Positions 13,801 to 25,424 of a DNA stretch of 64,000 bases are shown one piece after another; positions within the stretch are counted from its first letter, which is position 1; every line of letters begins with the position of its first letter. The translations under genes and the position numbers were made by a program. This DNA is from Telopea speciosissima (lineage: Eukaryota; Streptophyta; Magnoliopsida; Proteales; Proteaceae): positions 11,606,413 to 11,670,412 of the forward strand of contig NC_057923.1 of the NCBI RefSeq assembly GCF_018873765.1. The letters are read 5' to 3'. Below the pieces are notes generated by a model that was not told the origin of the DNA, made no database searches, and saw nothing but the letters and a program-made list of their open reading frames with translations.

Positions 13801-15433
13801 AGGACTCGACCTAAAGTCCTAGTCCTAACTCCACCTCTAAACCCTAAATTTCATCTCTCCCCTTCCCCTTCCCCAAAACCCGAAACCCTAATTTTCTGTT
13901 TTTGAATTTCTTATTCAATCATCACTAAACCTAGCTCTTTAGACTCCCCTAAACCTGGCCAGCTTTACCATATAAGACTCATCCCCCTTACTGTAACCCT
14001 AACCCTAAAATTGACCTAAAACATCAATTACATAGAGTAATCAATTTACCTTTCAAAAATGAAAGATTCCAGCCAACCTCTGACCTAGACCTTGTATGGA
14101 TCAATAGAATGGGTGGATTTTAGAACATTCATCATTTGTAGTAAGCTCTCCCTCTCATATTTTATTCTTTTCCTTTGTTCATTGTGACATCTTTTAGAGG
14201 TTTAGTAGGACTGGCAATTCCACCAAATTTAGCAGGGCAGGTGCCACATCTACCCTGTGGCAACTTAGGTAGCTCCTATAAAAAGGACAGCAAGTAGGCT
14301 CCGCCTTATCCCGCTTGTCACTTTTCTGTTTCAGTCCAAACTTGGAAGGATTCTGCTTGTGACATTTCAAGCCCCCTTGTTTGCAATTTTGACCCAAGAG
14401 TCCACATTTCTGCTGCTGAAAATGCAGGGGGAAAAGTAAATACATTGTGGGCAATAATCTTGAGATGGAGCCTCAAACTTGTCATGGTGCCAATTCTAAG
14501 GTTCATCTATCTAACCCACGGTTTTGATTAGTGGCACCAGCCTCCAACAAGACTCAAATAGAGCTACCTGTTGTGCTAAGCATATAAAGACATCTGTCCT
14601 AGGGGGGGGTGGGTACCTTATTTGGGATGGGTTTCCACCATGCCATGACCCAGACGCCTTGTCACACCTGCTAGAACGCTGTGAGAAAATGCCATGAATC
14701 TCCAAGAAACTTCATGGGATCCTCTGAAGCATAAAAAATCTGCAATCTGAAACCCTACAACTTAAACTTAAACGCTATGAAACCTGAAAATCTGCATCCT
14801 TTAACCATGAAACTCTAAACCTTAATCATTGAATGTCAAACCATGAACATTATAAGCCATGAATCTTGAACTCCTGAAACATGAAACAATGAAGAACAAT
14901 GAAATCTGAAACCCAGAACCTCTTCAAACTTGATTGAAGCCAAACTGTGAACATGAACTGTCAAGAAATCAGAGAAAAATATCCATAAAAGGTGAGTCTT
15001 ATGGTTGAGATAGGCCATCAAATTTGACACATGGACTGTCTTTGCCATCATCCATCTATCTAATAGTCAGATTTCATGAATCATCAGTTGATGTGGCCAG
15101 AAAACAGGGCTGTGATGGAGCACTTTTTATTATTTTTTGTATGCGAAATGGCTGATACCCCAAGCATTGGCTAGCCCATTACTTTGAAAGTTTTTTTTGG
15201 TGGAACCATTACTTTGAAAGTTATCCTGTTGCTAACCCTGGGATTGCCAATTAACCCTGCTTTCCTATTGAAAGTAATATCCATAAGTCATATCAGTTTG
15301 CTTTGGTATTTAGGTGAATGCTGGCTCTCCTTCCACTGTAATCCTTGTTGCAAATGCAATCATGAACTCGGAGTCTCTCAGCAACACGAAACAAAAAATT
15401 ATGGTGGAAAAACTTCTCCAGAAATTTCAGTAA
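1843..15433 (+). CDS. RRP40: Exosome complex component RRP40 (EXOSC3-type), nine coding exons
   Basis: RRP40 is one of three S1/KH cap subunits of the RNA exosome, which feeds RNA to the 3'-5' exonucleases in nucleus and cytoplasm for rRNA processing and RNA decay. Coding exons: 1843-1893, 2041-2115, 4505-4591, 7077-7133, 8501-8593, 11880-11952, 12093-12168, 12294-12384, 15314-15433 (TAA). All junctions are GT-AG, phases are consistent, and the joined product is 240 aa, about the length of plant homologues. Landmarks in order: VPGDVVLDLS near the N-terminus; NKYWVESSQKRYVPCVEDTV leading into the S1 domain; EGGTRRNIPKFEVG; SGKAAEFGLLKDGYMFE and LLSSPTCPVLE of the KH part; then the GLNG motif (residues 195-198), the RRP40 variant of the KH GxxG loop; and a C-terminus with VANAIMNSES. 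The frame is intact. Introns 2, 3, 4, 5 and 8 are long (1.4-3.3 kb) and contain repeats. The identity is secure; exact UTR ends are not. Confidence 0.95.
9240..9665 (+). pseudogene. Decayed Ty3/gypsy retrotransposon fragment (protease region) in RRP40 intron 5
   Basis: In the plus direction, with stops and frame shifts, the text reads like the aspartic-protease end of a plant Ty3/gypsy gag-pol. A block like RKLGLKVEPHPNPYKVAWV (9461-9520) is followed by CDVFPLKVCHILLGRPWLYD (9600-9655); the LLGRPW-YD signature is characteristic. About 130 bases further on the text resembles a terminal pol tail, so most of pol (RT, RNase H, integrase) appears deleted. It lies between RRP40 exons 5 and 6 in the same orientation. 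The fragment is non-functional. Confidence 0.75.
9858..10345 (+). repeat. LTR-like segment following the gypsy fragment
   Basis: A purine-rich tract (9876-9888, AGAGGAGGAGAGC) that could be the polypurine tract is followed directly by TG. The next roughly 450 bases have LTR character: a TATA-like TATAAATAGAG at about 10276, a polypyrimidine leader, and an end near TTTTCTTAACA. There is no second LTR nearby, so this would be the 3' end of the deleted element. Exact boundaries are uncertain. Confidence 0.45.
11005..11375. repeat. Foldback-like repeat in RRP40 intron 5
   Basis: The left side (TTGTCAAGGTGTCGCCTTAG) and right side (GCCTTGGCACCAAGACTACC) are roughly complementary, flanking a G-rich low-complexity middle (11140-11225). 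CAAGGTGTCGCC/CCTAGG-type dispersed repeats are frequent in plant genomes. Superfamily is not assignable and the ends are approximate. Confidence 0.35.
13020..13445 (+). repeat. LTR-like remnant in RRP40 intron 8
   Basis: A degenerate coding-like tail stopping at 13073-13075 is followed by T-rich text, a TATAAATAAA box at about 13236, and a leader-like stretch that includes a possible donor (ATGTAAGTAG) at about 13433. This arrangement resembles an LTR promoter and leader of a plant retroelement. No paired LTR was found. The following 13450-14030 is a C- and A-rich stretch of CCCTAA-like words without a coherent telomere array. Confidence 0.3.
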
Positions 15434-15700
15434 TGCCAAGTAAGTCAGTCCACTGCAAATTATTTCCCTCTCTAGCTCCTCTCTCACAATTCCTGTCCCG
15501 GAGTTTCATGGAGTTGAATCACTGGTGTCCTCATGGCATCCGGGTTTGTATAGGCTGGTTTGGTGTCCTTGGTATCACATCCTCGACATTTATTGCAATA
15601 GTGCATTTTGGTGTTGATCAAGGTAATTCTTTTCCATTATTTCCATTTTTTTTCTTCCTGTTTTAGCATTTGTGGATTGGTCTTTAGGCTGCATTTGGTT
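15434..15700 (+). other. Likely RRP40 3' UTR
   Basis: This sequence follows the RRP40 stop codon. The overlapping 160-codon open frame (15184-15666) is the read-through of intron 8 and exon 9 in another frame and shows no domain. A GTAATT donor-like site at about 15622 could mark a UTR intron. No clear poly(A) signal was identified. Confidence 0.35.
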
Positions 15701-18700
15701 GTCTAGTTATTGACCAAAACTGATCTTAGGGTCGCATATGCTGGTGTTCTCCATTGGAAAACTCTACCTCCAATCGTACCCTTAGATAGGTGAAATTTTG
15801 AGTGTAATTAATTTCTTCAATGTATTATTGTAATAATAATAATTTTTTATTTTTTATTTTGTGGCTTTGATCTATGATTTGGGGATTTAGGAGTTCAAGT
15901 AGTGTTTGTTTCTCATTAAAAAAATGGTAATGTTTTTGCTTCGATCAATTGCCAGGGCACAGACTCTGCATCTGCCATGGGAGGTCCAACTGTTGTAGGG
16001 ACGAAAAAGTTACAGATGGGAGGTCCCAACTGTTGTAGGGACTAAAAAGTTTACCTTTCCAAGCCTTATCATTTTGTTGGGAGATTCTATTACAATAAAA
16101 ATTGGGCAAGAGATCTCTACTTGGTCGCATGGTCTCTACACAAGTGTCTGGGCCAATGGGTGAGCATGCCTGGGTATCTACCTAGGGGGCAGAGGTGTCA
16201 TCTCACGGTGCCTTGTGAGAGGGTGTAGGAAACACCACCAAGTAGAGTTTTCTTCCCCCACTATGCCTAGTGAAGAATGACACTTCATTATTTGCCACAT
16301 GGCAGTACATGGGTTAGTCCATGTGATAGAGGACAAAACAAGCATCTCATTGGTACAATTTCATCTTAAAATGGGTAGAGGAAGTAGCTAAAATTACAAA
16401 ACGTGTCATTTGTTTTTATATTTTTTATTGTCAATCTCCATTTGATGACATTTTAGTAATTTTATTAAAATTTTGAATCAGAGGTTGAGCAACTTTCTGT
16501 GTATTTTGCGCAACAAATTTTGCTTCTTTGCTTATTTTGGACTAAAATTTTTGCCATTGAGATCTGTGGGTTCCTCTATTACATGGACTAATCATTTACT
16601 GTCTGGTGGCAAATAGTGAAGCATTATACATGACTAGGCATATTGATGCTTAGGACCCTTTAAGGTGTTTATACGAATAAAATAAACTTTGTCAAATCTC
16701 TATCGAAACACTGAGGCAGTGTTTGGTATGCATTTGTGGAATGCATTCCAAGTCAGTTTCACATTCTTGTTATCGCTCGAGAATGCAAAATCAACCTAGA
16801 ATACATTTCAAAAATGTATACCGAACACAGCTTGATTCATTTTAAAACGATATCGAAGTTGGTCTATTTGTGGCATGTGTCAGCCCTAGCTGATTTGCTC
16901 GCATGGAAATATAGTACTTTGGCAACTACTTAGAAATTCAACTTTAGCCTTATTAGTTGATCATTGGTAGGAAATAAAATAATGAGGGTTAAAATTCATT
17001 ACATGAGAGGCCACATGATCAAAATCTAGATTTGACATGAGATTTGTTCATGGGGTGCATAATACATCAAACGCTTAATTTGCAGATACAACCCTCAGTT
17101 CCACATGGCTCAAAATAATTCTCATAAAAGATTATAGTAAAAACTGAGTGATTGAGTTCATAGTTTTAAGAATCGGTATCAGATTAGGTTTATTGGTTGA
17201 TGTCTGTCAGCGTCAGCCGTAGATACCGATAGGGTTTAGTATCGACTCGATTCAACCCAATGCAGCTGATATCTGTATCGTCGTCAACCAATAACAAAGC
17301 CGATACCATGAACTACATCTATGGTTGAGTTCTCAATTTTGATTTTATAATGTCTACTGCTCAACCACTGTCTAGAGAGGCTGAGGATGGATGAATGCAT
17401 GTTCATGGTTCTAGTATTATTATGAAATGGTTCTTTTTTTTTTTTTTTTTTTGGTAAATTTATGAAATGGTTTTAAACTCTAGGAATGCCAAATACGGTT
17501 TACAAAAATTTGTTTGGGTAAAAGTTAAGAAAAATAGTCCAGTTTTAGGGATCAATTCACACTTGCATATTACATTTTGCCACATGATTAGATAATAGAT
17601 AGGTAATGAATTATATCAATCATATGACTCACTATGTAATGTTGGTCAATTATTTCAATAATCCTTAATATTAAAACAATTTCACAAAGAAAACACCTTT
17701 TTCAAACAATGTAAGAATTTAGAAACTACAACCATGTGTAAGAGCCTTTATTAGTAAGATTAAAGTCTGGAGTTTAGAATTGATCTTTACCATAAAAAAT
17801 AAAAATAAAAAAGGGAGTTTGGAATTGATAGAGCAATTAATGCCTTGATTGATGAATCAGGCTTAATTGGTTTTGGATTTGATAGGTGATAGATTCTGAG
17901 TTTTAGGATTTGGGTCAGTCTGCCGATTCTGATTCAGATTTTGATACCGAAATTCATTAGAAATAGATTGGAAAAGTTAGATTCTGCCCTAACCCTAAAA
18001 AATACAGTACTCTATATCATCTGGAATGGGATCCATCTCAATCAATTCCAAGCTGAATCGACCAATTCCGAGTTTTAAAACCCTAGATAGATTAATATCA
18101 CTAATATTAGATATTGAGATGGAATGAAATGATGATGATGAAGAAGATGATAGAGACATTGTGTGGCTCTGGTTGTTTAATGGTATGTTGTGAGATTGAG
18201 AAGTGAGAGGCAGGGCAGGTGAGCAGGTCTGAGGTCTCTCTCTCCCCACATGGCACAGTTGTGCATTTTTGTAAGAAAACAGATAAAAACCATTGCCCAT
18301 AAGAAGCATTAAATGCTGGGCTATCACTATCATCACCCATTTCTATTGATTCAGATATAACAAAAAACAAAAACACAAACACTTGGTGGTTGTGATTGAG
18401 AGACGATCGATGAGCTTCCCTGCCTCCCTCTTAACTCATTTAATGCTCTTTTTCTTACCCAAAAAAATTTAATGCTCTTTTTGTTTCTTTATGCAATTTC
18501 TTGGCTTTCATGGTTTCATTCATCATTCATGGCCTGGTGATGAATGGACAACTTTCTGGTTTTGTTAGTGCCTTCCGTCCATGACCCATTGGCTAAAATG
18601 CCTTATCTTGGTCTCTAGGTCTCTCCATTGACCACCAAATCAAACCAAATCCATCTGGGTATTTATTGACCTGGTCACATGAAGAAGAAGAAGAAGAAGA

Positions 18701-19000
18701 AGAAGCAGAAGAAGAAATAAAAAGTGGCTAGGTTTTCTACTAAGGTCTTCTTCTTGACTTTACCTCCATTTTTTAAAACGAGTCTTTAAATTCATCTCTC
18801 TCGAGTGAGAGCCATCATAGTTTTCTGGTGCTTCAGTTAGAATTTACTGTTCCATTCACGGGTGAGGTGCCTTCACTAAGCGGCTTTACAGCTTTAGTAC
18901 TCTCTCTCTCTCTCTCTCATATCCGCCCGTGATAATGTACTTTTCTTTTTTCGCATCAAAGATTTACAGCATTTGTCTATGTGCCAAAGGGCTAATGCCT
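15700..19000. other. Spacer between RRP40 and the 19-kb repeat cluster
   Basis: No gene is visible. Contents: a roughly 40-bp direct tandem duplication at 15979-16057, a small inverted-repeat element at 16716-16831, a poly(T) tract at 17430-17453, a foldback around 17168-17315 built on TCGGTATCAG / GCCGATACC, a GAA microsatellite at about 18680-18717, and a CT run at about 18900-18919. The minus open frames at 17995-18382 look like chance frames, with a poly-Ser run caused by an AT(C/G) repeat. Confidence 0.5.
16716..16831. mobile_element. Short MITE with inverted ends (hAT-like look)
   Basis: The left end GCAGTGTTTGGTATGC and the right end, read on the minus strand, GCTGTGTTCGGTATAC match at 13 of 16 bases, and the interior also folds (AATGCATTC / GAATACATT). 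At 116 bp it has no coding capacity. The CAGTGTT start is common in hAT-type MITEs, but I saw no matching target duplication, so the superfamily is tentative. Confidence 0.5.
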
Positions 19001-19076
19001 AGGGATGGATGATACACACATTTTCATCGTTTCAAGCTAAAAACAGAAAATAATGTTCACATATAAACCCTATTAC

Positions 19077-19120
<44 letters not shown>

Positions 19121-19305
19121 CTGATCATGTGGATCCCCTTATATGCGTTGGGCTTCTTTGTCGCGCTAGCGTGACAGAGAGTGTAGCACACATTCAACGG
19201 CCTACAGTGCTTGGGCACGCAGCCCAACACCCAGGGATGGATGATACACACATTTTCATCGTTTCAAGCTAAAAACAGAAAATAATGTTTACATATAAAC
19301 CCTAT

Positions 19306-19350
<45 letters not shown>

Positions 19351-19465
19351 CACTGATCATGTGGGTCCCCCTATATGCGTTGGGCTCCTTTGTCGCGCTA
19401 GCGTGACAGAGAGTATAGCACACATTCAACGGCCTATCGTGCTTGGGCACGCAGCCCAACACCCC
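19001..19465. repeat. 232-bp tandem duplication with (CT)n tracts
   Basis: Two nearly identical copies (19001-19232 and 19233-19465) each begin AGGGATGGATGATACACACA, carry a long CT microsatellite (19081-19116 and 19308-19346), and end in TTGGGCACGCAGCCCAACAC. The small number of differences points to recent duplication. Confidence 0.85.
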
Positions 19466-19565
19466 ATCTGTGTGTTGGGCTGCGTGTCCAAGCACTATGA
19501 ACCGTCGGATGGTGCGCTACACTCCCTGTCGCACTACATAGGACCCAAATCCCCTCTATGTAGGG
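19361..19565. mobile_element. Foldback element; left arm included in the tandem duplication
   Basis: Arms of about 100 bases (19361-19464 and 19470-19565) are inverted copies: GGGCACGCAGCCCAACAC on the left pairs with GTGTTGGGCTGCGTGTCC on the right, and the similarity extends outward through TGTCGCGCTAGCG / TGTCGCACTAC. A partial relative of the right arm lies at 25106-25170, just upstream of the MYB gene. This is a MITE-type hairpin without coding capacity. Confidence 0.65.
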
Positions 19566-19623
19566 TTATAGTGCATGCTATTGGCATTGGTATCGATTGT
19601 TGATATGGATATCGAGTCTAGAT

Positions 19624-20409
19624 CTTAGTTAGTAAGTTCGGGAACGGTTATTGAACGGGAACGGATACGTTCAGCAATTAAACGGACTAGACAGCAATAA
19701 TACTTTTCAAAAATCCAGTATAATAAAATGCATACGGTAATAATACGATATGTGTTTAATACGGCCGCTCTATAAGCAAAAATACGAGCATATATTCACT
19801 AAGTAATAGACATGCACCACCTAATAAACAAAATAATAGTATATAGACAATGATTTTATCAAAAAGAAACCTCACAACTAAAATAAACACAATATAATAT
19901 CCCCAATTACATCTCATAAGATTATCATTTAACAAATCAAAATATTAATAAAAGTATCTCATCCGACATAAGAAAAAAAAAAAAGACATAATGTGTTATA
20001 GAACTCATCTCTAAGATGAACTAACCTCACCAATGGAAGTTCATTTGCCTCTGCAATCACCAATTTACCCAGCTGCAATTAACCGGCCACCTGAACTGAA
20101 ATGAGAACGGAGATGAAGAAGATAAATGGAATGGGGGCAGTCAACGGCTAGGGTTCGAAGAGAAGAAGAACAAAATCTTATTATGCGAAGGTTTTGTTTT
20201 GCGTTTTTTCTTCTTTAAGTTTTGAGTTTTTTTTACTATAACAAAACTAAACTTAAATAAAAAAGTATTAAACGTGTTTAATACATGTATAATATGGATG
20301 CACTTAAAAAACAAGTATTGTACCATATATACGTTAAAATATGTTTTTTTGAATTAAACATTCGGATACGTGTATAATACGCGTATTATATGCGAACTTA
20401 CTAACTAAG
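19624..20409. mobile_element. Non-autonomous hAT-like DNA transposon, 786 bp
   Basis: Perfect 17-bp terminal inverted repeats (CTTAGTTAGTAAGTTCG at 19624-19640, its complement at 20393-20409) are flanked by a perfect 8-bp duplication, GTCTAGAT, at 19616-19623 and 20410-20417. An 8-bp target duplication is the hallmark of the hAT superfamily. The interior is AT-rich, has no transposase frame, and is dense in ATACG/AATACG words near both ends, like the subterminal transposase-binding repeats of hAT elements. The uncorrupted ends suggest fairly recent insertion. Confidence 0.85.
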
Positions 20410-21365
20410 GTCTAGATCGGATGAAGTTTCAAAAAAAGTAGAAATCTATCACAATCGATATTGATACGATCTATCTGATATTGAAACCTAACATTGTGCC
20501 TATATATGAATCAGGAGACACTTTTTCGTGTGTGTCTATTGGCTTGGTGTGGGAGATGCTAAACAACATAGTGAATTTCTTTGCTCCCAGTTAACAGTTG
20601 AAGATTAAAAACTCGGAATTGTAACATAGGTCAGCCTTTATTAACTCTAATTCAAATCGGGTTAACATAGGTTTAGAATCGATTGAAAATTGGAATTGGA
20701 AAGAAGAAGCAAAGATTTGCCGCATAAGATCATTTCTCATGGTTTTTATTTTATTCTTTATAACTTTACTTCTATATCTGGTTGGGTTAAGATTATTTTG
20801 TTGCAACATAAATTTTTGTTTTAGGGGTATATGGATTTTGGTCATTCGGGCTCTCTCCAAAAAGCACAGGTCAGAGGACTCCTCAAGAGACTACAGTCTA
20901 CAGGGGGCATTGCAGATGGGGTTCCAGACAATAGAGATTTGGATCAATTCTGCAGGGGTGATCGGTGAATTGACTTTGATATTACATTACAATATAGGGG
21001 TCTAAATTCTATATTAAACTTTAGTACCGAGTTTTCTAAGAGGGGTTTGTGAACCCTAAGATGGTGGGTGAACGACTTCTATTTTTTTTTTTTAGAATTT
21101 TTTATTCAAATACTTGTAGTTCTTGATTACAAGAAGTAAGTTTCATTGATTTTTTGCTGTTTTATTGAGAAAAAAAGACCAAACATAGAATCACAGGGCA
21201 TCCATGATCAATTCCAAAATAGAAAGTAGGAATCTAAAGTATTATTGAATCTAGGACAGTAGGACCAATAAACCACCCTTGCACATGTTGTCTCGAAACG
21301 TACCCGCCCACCATGTTTTAGATCATGATGATTTTTTTTTTTTTTTTTTTAGTTTGATATAAAGC

Positions 21366-21495
21366 AGAATCTGGTTAACTACCTACATGGGGACGGGTGG
21401 AGACAGATTTGATCCCTCCTGGGGGCTTGGGTCCCACACCCCCATGGAGGGTTCAGATCTATCCCCAGCCATCCCATAGAGGGTAGCAGATCTGT
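21366..21495. mobile_element. Hairpin MITE (copy 1 of a family shared with 29648-29885)
   Basis: The left arm (CTACCTACATGGGGACGGGT) and right arm (complement containing CAGCCATCCCATAGAGGGTAG) flank a centre with GGGTCCCACACCCCCATGG. The same arms and centre recur at 29648-29885, which defines a family within the window. Confidence 0.65.
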
Positions 21496-21948
21496 ACTCT
21501 ATAAAGCAAAGGGAGAGAGTTCCCTTCTCTACCAATGTAGGGAGGAATTTGCTATGTGTATGCCACACCAATGAACCAATGAGTGTTCTCTAAAGAAAAT
21601 ATTCCAAAATGTCATCTGGTCATACAATGCACGTTGCTCGGACACAAGGGTACACAAAATGACCACTGTATCTTGATTTTTTTCAACTTTCCAAGGAATG
21701 CGGCGATCATTTCGCACACTATGCCTGTACACAGGGCAGTGTGGGACCGGGTGGCGTTATTTCTCCAAAAAATCTATACAATTATAGACAAATTATTTGT
21801 CCACGACGACAAATTATGGGCTTATCATCTGGAACTGGAGATTTCCTAGAGAAGGGTGGATAACGGTTGGTGTCTGGTTGGTAGGGTTCCCCCAAAAACA
21901 CTCACACAACCCATTTTTAATTGTTGATTGTCTTACTCTATTAATCAA

Positions 21949-22116
21949 TTAATGGGATAGGTACAATGTGACCATTGTTAAATCAGTTCCACAGATTTTG
22001 ATTTTGATTCTGTTGAAATTGTTTGAATTAATTAATGGGATAGCTGTAATGTCACCATTATTAAATCAACCTCCACAGATTTTGATTTTGATTCCGTTGA
22101 AATTGTTTGGAATCAA
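21949..22116. repeat. 83-bp tandem duplication
   Basis: Two diverged copies starting AATTAATGGGATA (first at about 21949, second at about 22032) both end in GTTGAAATTGTTTG. No coding potential. Confidence 0.75.
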
Positions 22117-25100
22117 TCGGGAATCGGTTTAAACCCTAAAAAAACCTGATATGTTGAATTGGGTGGAGACAAGAAGTCGAATTCGAATCAATGATGTGAT
22201 TCTGGTTTTTTGAATCATGAATGTGACAATTGAGAGATGTGATATATAATCATACTTAGCAAAAATGGAAAACGAACTGTGCGAGTTTTAAACGATAAAA
22301 AATTACAATTAGACGGGCAGAAAATCAAAGAATCGTAAAAAATGAAAAACAAACGGTAAAAAAAAAAAAGACAGTACTATTCTCATATAAATTGAGAGAT
22401 TTATTTGAAATACATGTTTCAGTTGTGCAATGTGGTTTGGCTATAGTATTGCTCATTGTTGTCAACACAGCCAACACACTCATGGAGTAATGCATATTTA
22501 GTTGGAATTGGAAGTAGATGCATTAATTCGTAACTCAATTTTGGGTCTGTGCATTGAGCTAAAAAATAAATGGAGATGAACAATATTCCCTTTTGTTATA
22601 ATTATTTGGCTGGTTTAAGGGTTTAACTTTGTTTGCACCCCTGGAAAAGAAAAGATCAACAAGGCTGATACGAAAGGGATATAGATTGCATATCGGTATG
22701 GTATCGGATGATTTTGCCTCTAATTTTTTAAAAAAATAAAATTTTTTTGATCTTTTTATCCTATACTCTAACCATTATACCAATATAGGATTGATCAAGA
22801 ATCAGTATTAGCCACCATTGCTATCCAGTTCTATCCGAACAACATGATTTTAGTGCAAGGTATCGGAACGGGTATTGGTCAACTTGAAAATCGATTGACT
22901 ATAATGGACAAATTTGCCCCTGATTTTTTTTGGAAAATGGATTTTTTTTTTACTATTTTATCCCTTATCCGTATTGTGTCATCGATACAGTATCAAGATC
23001 GATCACTTGCAAAAACCGGCATACGATACCCATACCTCAAACCATGCTGAGCGAATACCTAAAAACTATGGGTGACAACACCAGTCATAGAATTTAAAAA
23101 TTCCAAAGGGGTAAAGATGGAAATTTAATAATATTGAATGATTGATTGATGGATTGATTAATTTGGTGGGGGGTGAGGAGAGAACAAAAACCAAAAGCAC
23201 AGTGAGGAGAAGAGAATAAATTCTACCGTTGCAAGTTGCAAAGGTTGAAGAAGAGTTGTTTTCCTGTTACTACCACGAGCAGCAGCAGCAGAAGAAGTCA
23301 AGTTGACGAATGAGTGAATGACAGAATACTCACATGGATGGTGAGAGAGAGAGAGAGAGAGAGAAAAAGAAATTTGAAAAGGACCCATCCATCACAGTGA
23401 ATCCAAGATGTGATTGGTTCATAAACCATTAATGGTTTATTGCCGAGCAAATACGATGGTTTGATGAAGACGATGCATACGCAATTAATTCTATTTATCC
23501 AGAGCCCCCCAAGAGAGAGTCTGATAGATCTTTACCCTCCTAAGTTCTAACCATTCATCAACAAGTGAAATCTTACTCAGCGACTTGAAAAAAGAGTTTG
23601 CAGAAATAGTCGAAAGTCGTAACTGATGATTACGATGTTTCGATCTATATATGTTACAGATGTTCGCTACAGTTTGTGTTCATGTCCCCGGTGCGTGGAG
23701 CTGACGTGGCATTTTCTTTACATAGTAAATTGAAGGAGAAGAAATGTCGGGAAAACTCTTCTGATGTATTTTCAAGGAGAGTCGAATACTTGATCGATCT
23801 CAGAGAGAGAGGTGGGGTCACATATTTTAATTTTGGGAACGTATTCTTTGTCTCAGAGTGTAATCCCTGCGTCAGCATAGGGCCACTGAAAGCGTGCGTA
23901 GAAGTGGAATTTCCACCATTCATGGGGGTGGGGTGATCATTTCATTCCATCTTGTGTTTAGGCACAACACATACACTCCCATACAGAGTCCTTTTTTCCT
24001 TTAATTTTTTTAGAGATGGATGGATGGGATGACTCACATCTTTTAATTTTGAGCACACCAATGAGGTATGAAGGAATGGATTTGAGCATCAGAGGCTACA
24101 GGTGCAACGGGATCATTTCATGTGAAGAGGAGAGATATGCTAATATTACTCTCCATTGGCCGCTTAGAAACATTTTTGCTAATTTAATTAATGGAGAGGG
24201 TTGAATATGCCGCTAGCTTTTGGTAAACTATGAGGTCTTTTAAAATTCCAAAGGGAAAGGAGAGAGAATGACATATGCTAGGCACCCTGGCAATGTGTCC
24301 AATCTTTTCCCTTTAATTAATTAAACAAAATGAAATATCAAGACATTAACGAACACTATTGAGTTTGTGCTGTGCCTTCTAAGTAGTTTCTAATAGTTTT
24401 CGGTCCAATGAACTAATCCTAAAATTGTCTCATTTATTAAATGGCTCCAAAACGAGAATCCAATCCAATTAAATAATAAGATGGTTTGGTTTCAAATATT
24501 CCATGAGAATTTTGGGCAGTAAAATAATTCCAAAATTCTTGAGTATACAAATAAATTATAAGTTTTGTACAACGCCAACTGAATAATAAAATTGCACCCT
24601 CTCACATATCACTGGTCATGTGAGAGGATGATATGTCATAAATGCCCCTCCTTCTTTTGTCAAATTACAAAAGAGATTCCCTTATTCGTTCGAAACTATA
24701 CTCGGACAGTGTAAGGAACCCTATCCCTAAATATTAATATGCATTATAAATAATTTTGGCAGTTTTGGTTTCAACTGATTACTTATTGGTCTTTCAATTA
24801 TGAAATTATTGGAAAACCTGCTGGAACTGTCTCACCCCATTTAATAATTGATCCCAAAATCAGCTCCCATAATCATCCCATTTAGTAACGGAACGGATCG
24901 ATTACAAGCAGGTTCGGGTTTCAATCCCCAATCCCAAATTGACACTTTTACTGCCCTCAGTCCTCCCACCTGGCTTTTAGTTTTCAGATTTCCATCCACT
25001 CCACAATGATGAATGACCCAATATCCACCACACCCCATCCATTCCATGTGCTCATCTCATCATCAAAACCAAATCCAAATCAACCCCTAAGCCCTCCCGG

Positions 25101-25273
25101 GTTTAGGCTGTGTGTTCAAGCACTGTGGGCCGTTGGATGTGCTACGTTACACTCCTGTGGCGCCACAGAAGAATCCAACGCAAACCCTCCCTCCCCTTCC
25201 CAAATCTAGAAAAAGAAAACCTCGAAAACCCTCCATCTACAGTAGCAGTACGATTAGAGACACTCTCAGGTAC

Positions 25274-25329
25274 TATATAAACACATCAAAAAACTTCATT
25301 CACATGAAGCTTCAGTGAAACCTTACACA

Positions 25330-25375
<46 letters not shown>

Positions 25376-25424
25376 CTCAACCATCGGCATCTGTTCAAGT
25401 TAATTATATAAAGCTCTGCTCCAA
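25274..25424 (+). promoter_or_regulatory. TATA box and CT-rich leader of the MYB gene
   Basis: TATATAAA at 25274-25281 is followed by a leader containing a CT microsatellite (about 25330-25371), then the ATG at 25425. The spacing puts a transcription start near 25305-25315. CT-rich leaders are common in plant genes, and the run length may vary between individuals. Confidence 0.6.

Larger units (their letters stand above)
20418..25270. other. Spacer upstream of the MYB gene
   Basis: No gene is recognisable. Contents: a hairpin element at 21366-21495, a possible relative of the 29.4-kb foldback at 21541-21772, an 83-bp tandem duplication at 21949-22116, and diverged ATCGGTATCGG-type repeat text at about 22650-23046. 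The segment 23650-23940 shares a diverged stretch with 31010-31100 (around GAAATGT.GG.AAAAC), indicating a dispersed repeat. A (GA)n tract lies at about 23341-23363. Confidence 0.5.

Noticed and set aside
13660..14010. CCCTAA-like words suggesting interstitial telomere repeats
   Set aside because: Only one or two consecutive units at any site; the rest is irregular C/A-rich text.
15184..15666. 160-codon plus open frame
   Set aside because: It covers RRP40 exon 9 in a different frame; the exon itself is explained by RRP40.
17995..18382. Minus open frames of 91-113 codons
   Set aside because: Low-complexity Ser/Ile runs from an ATG/ATC repeat, no family resemblance, and no supporting splice sites.
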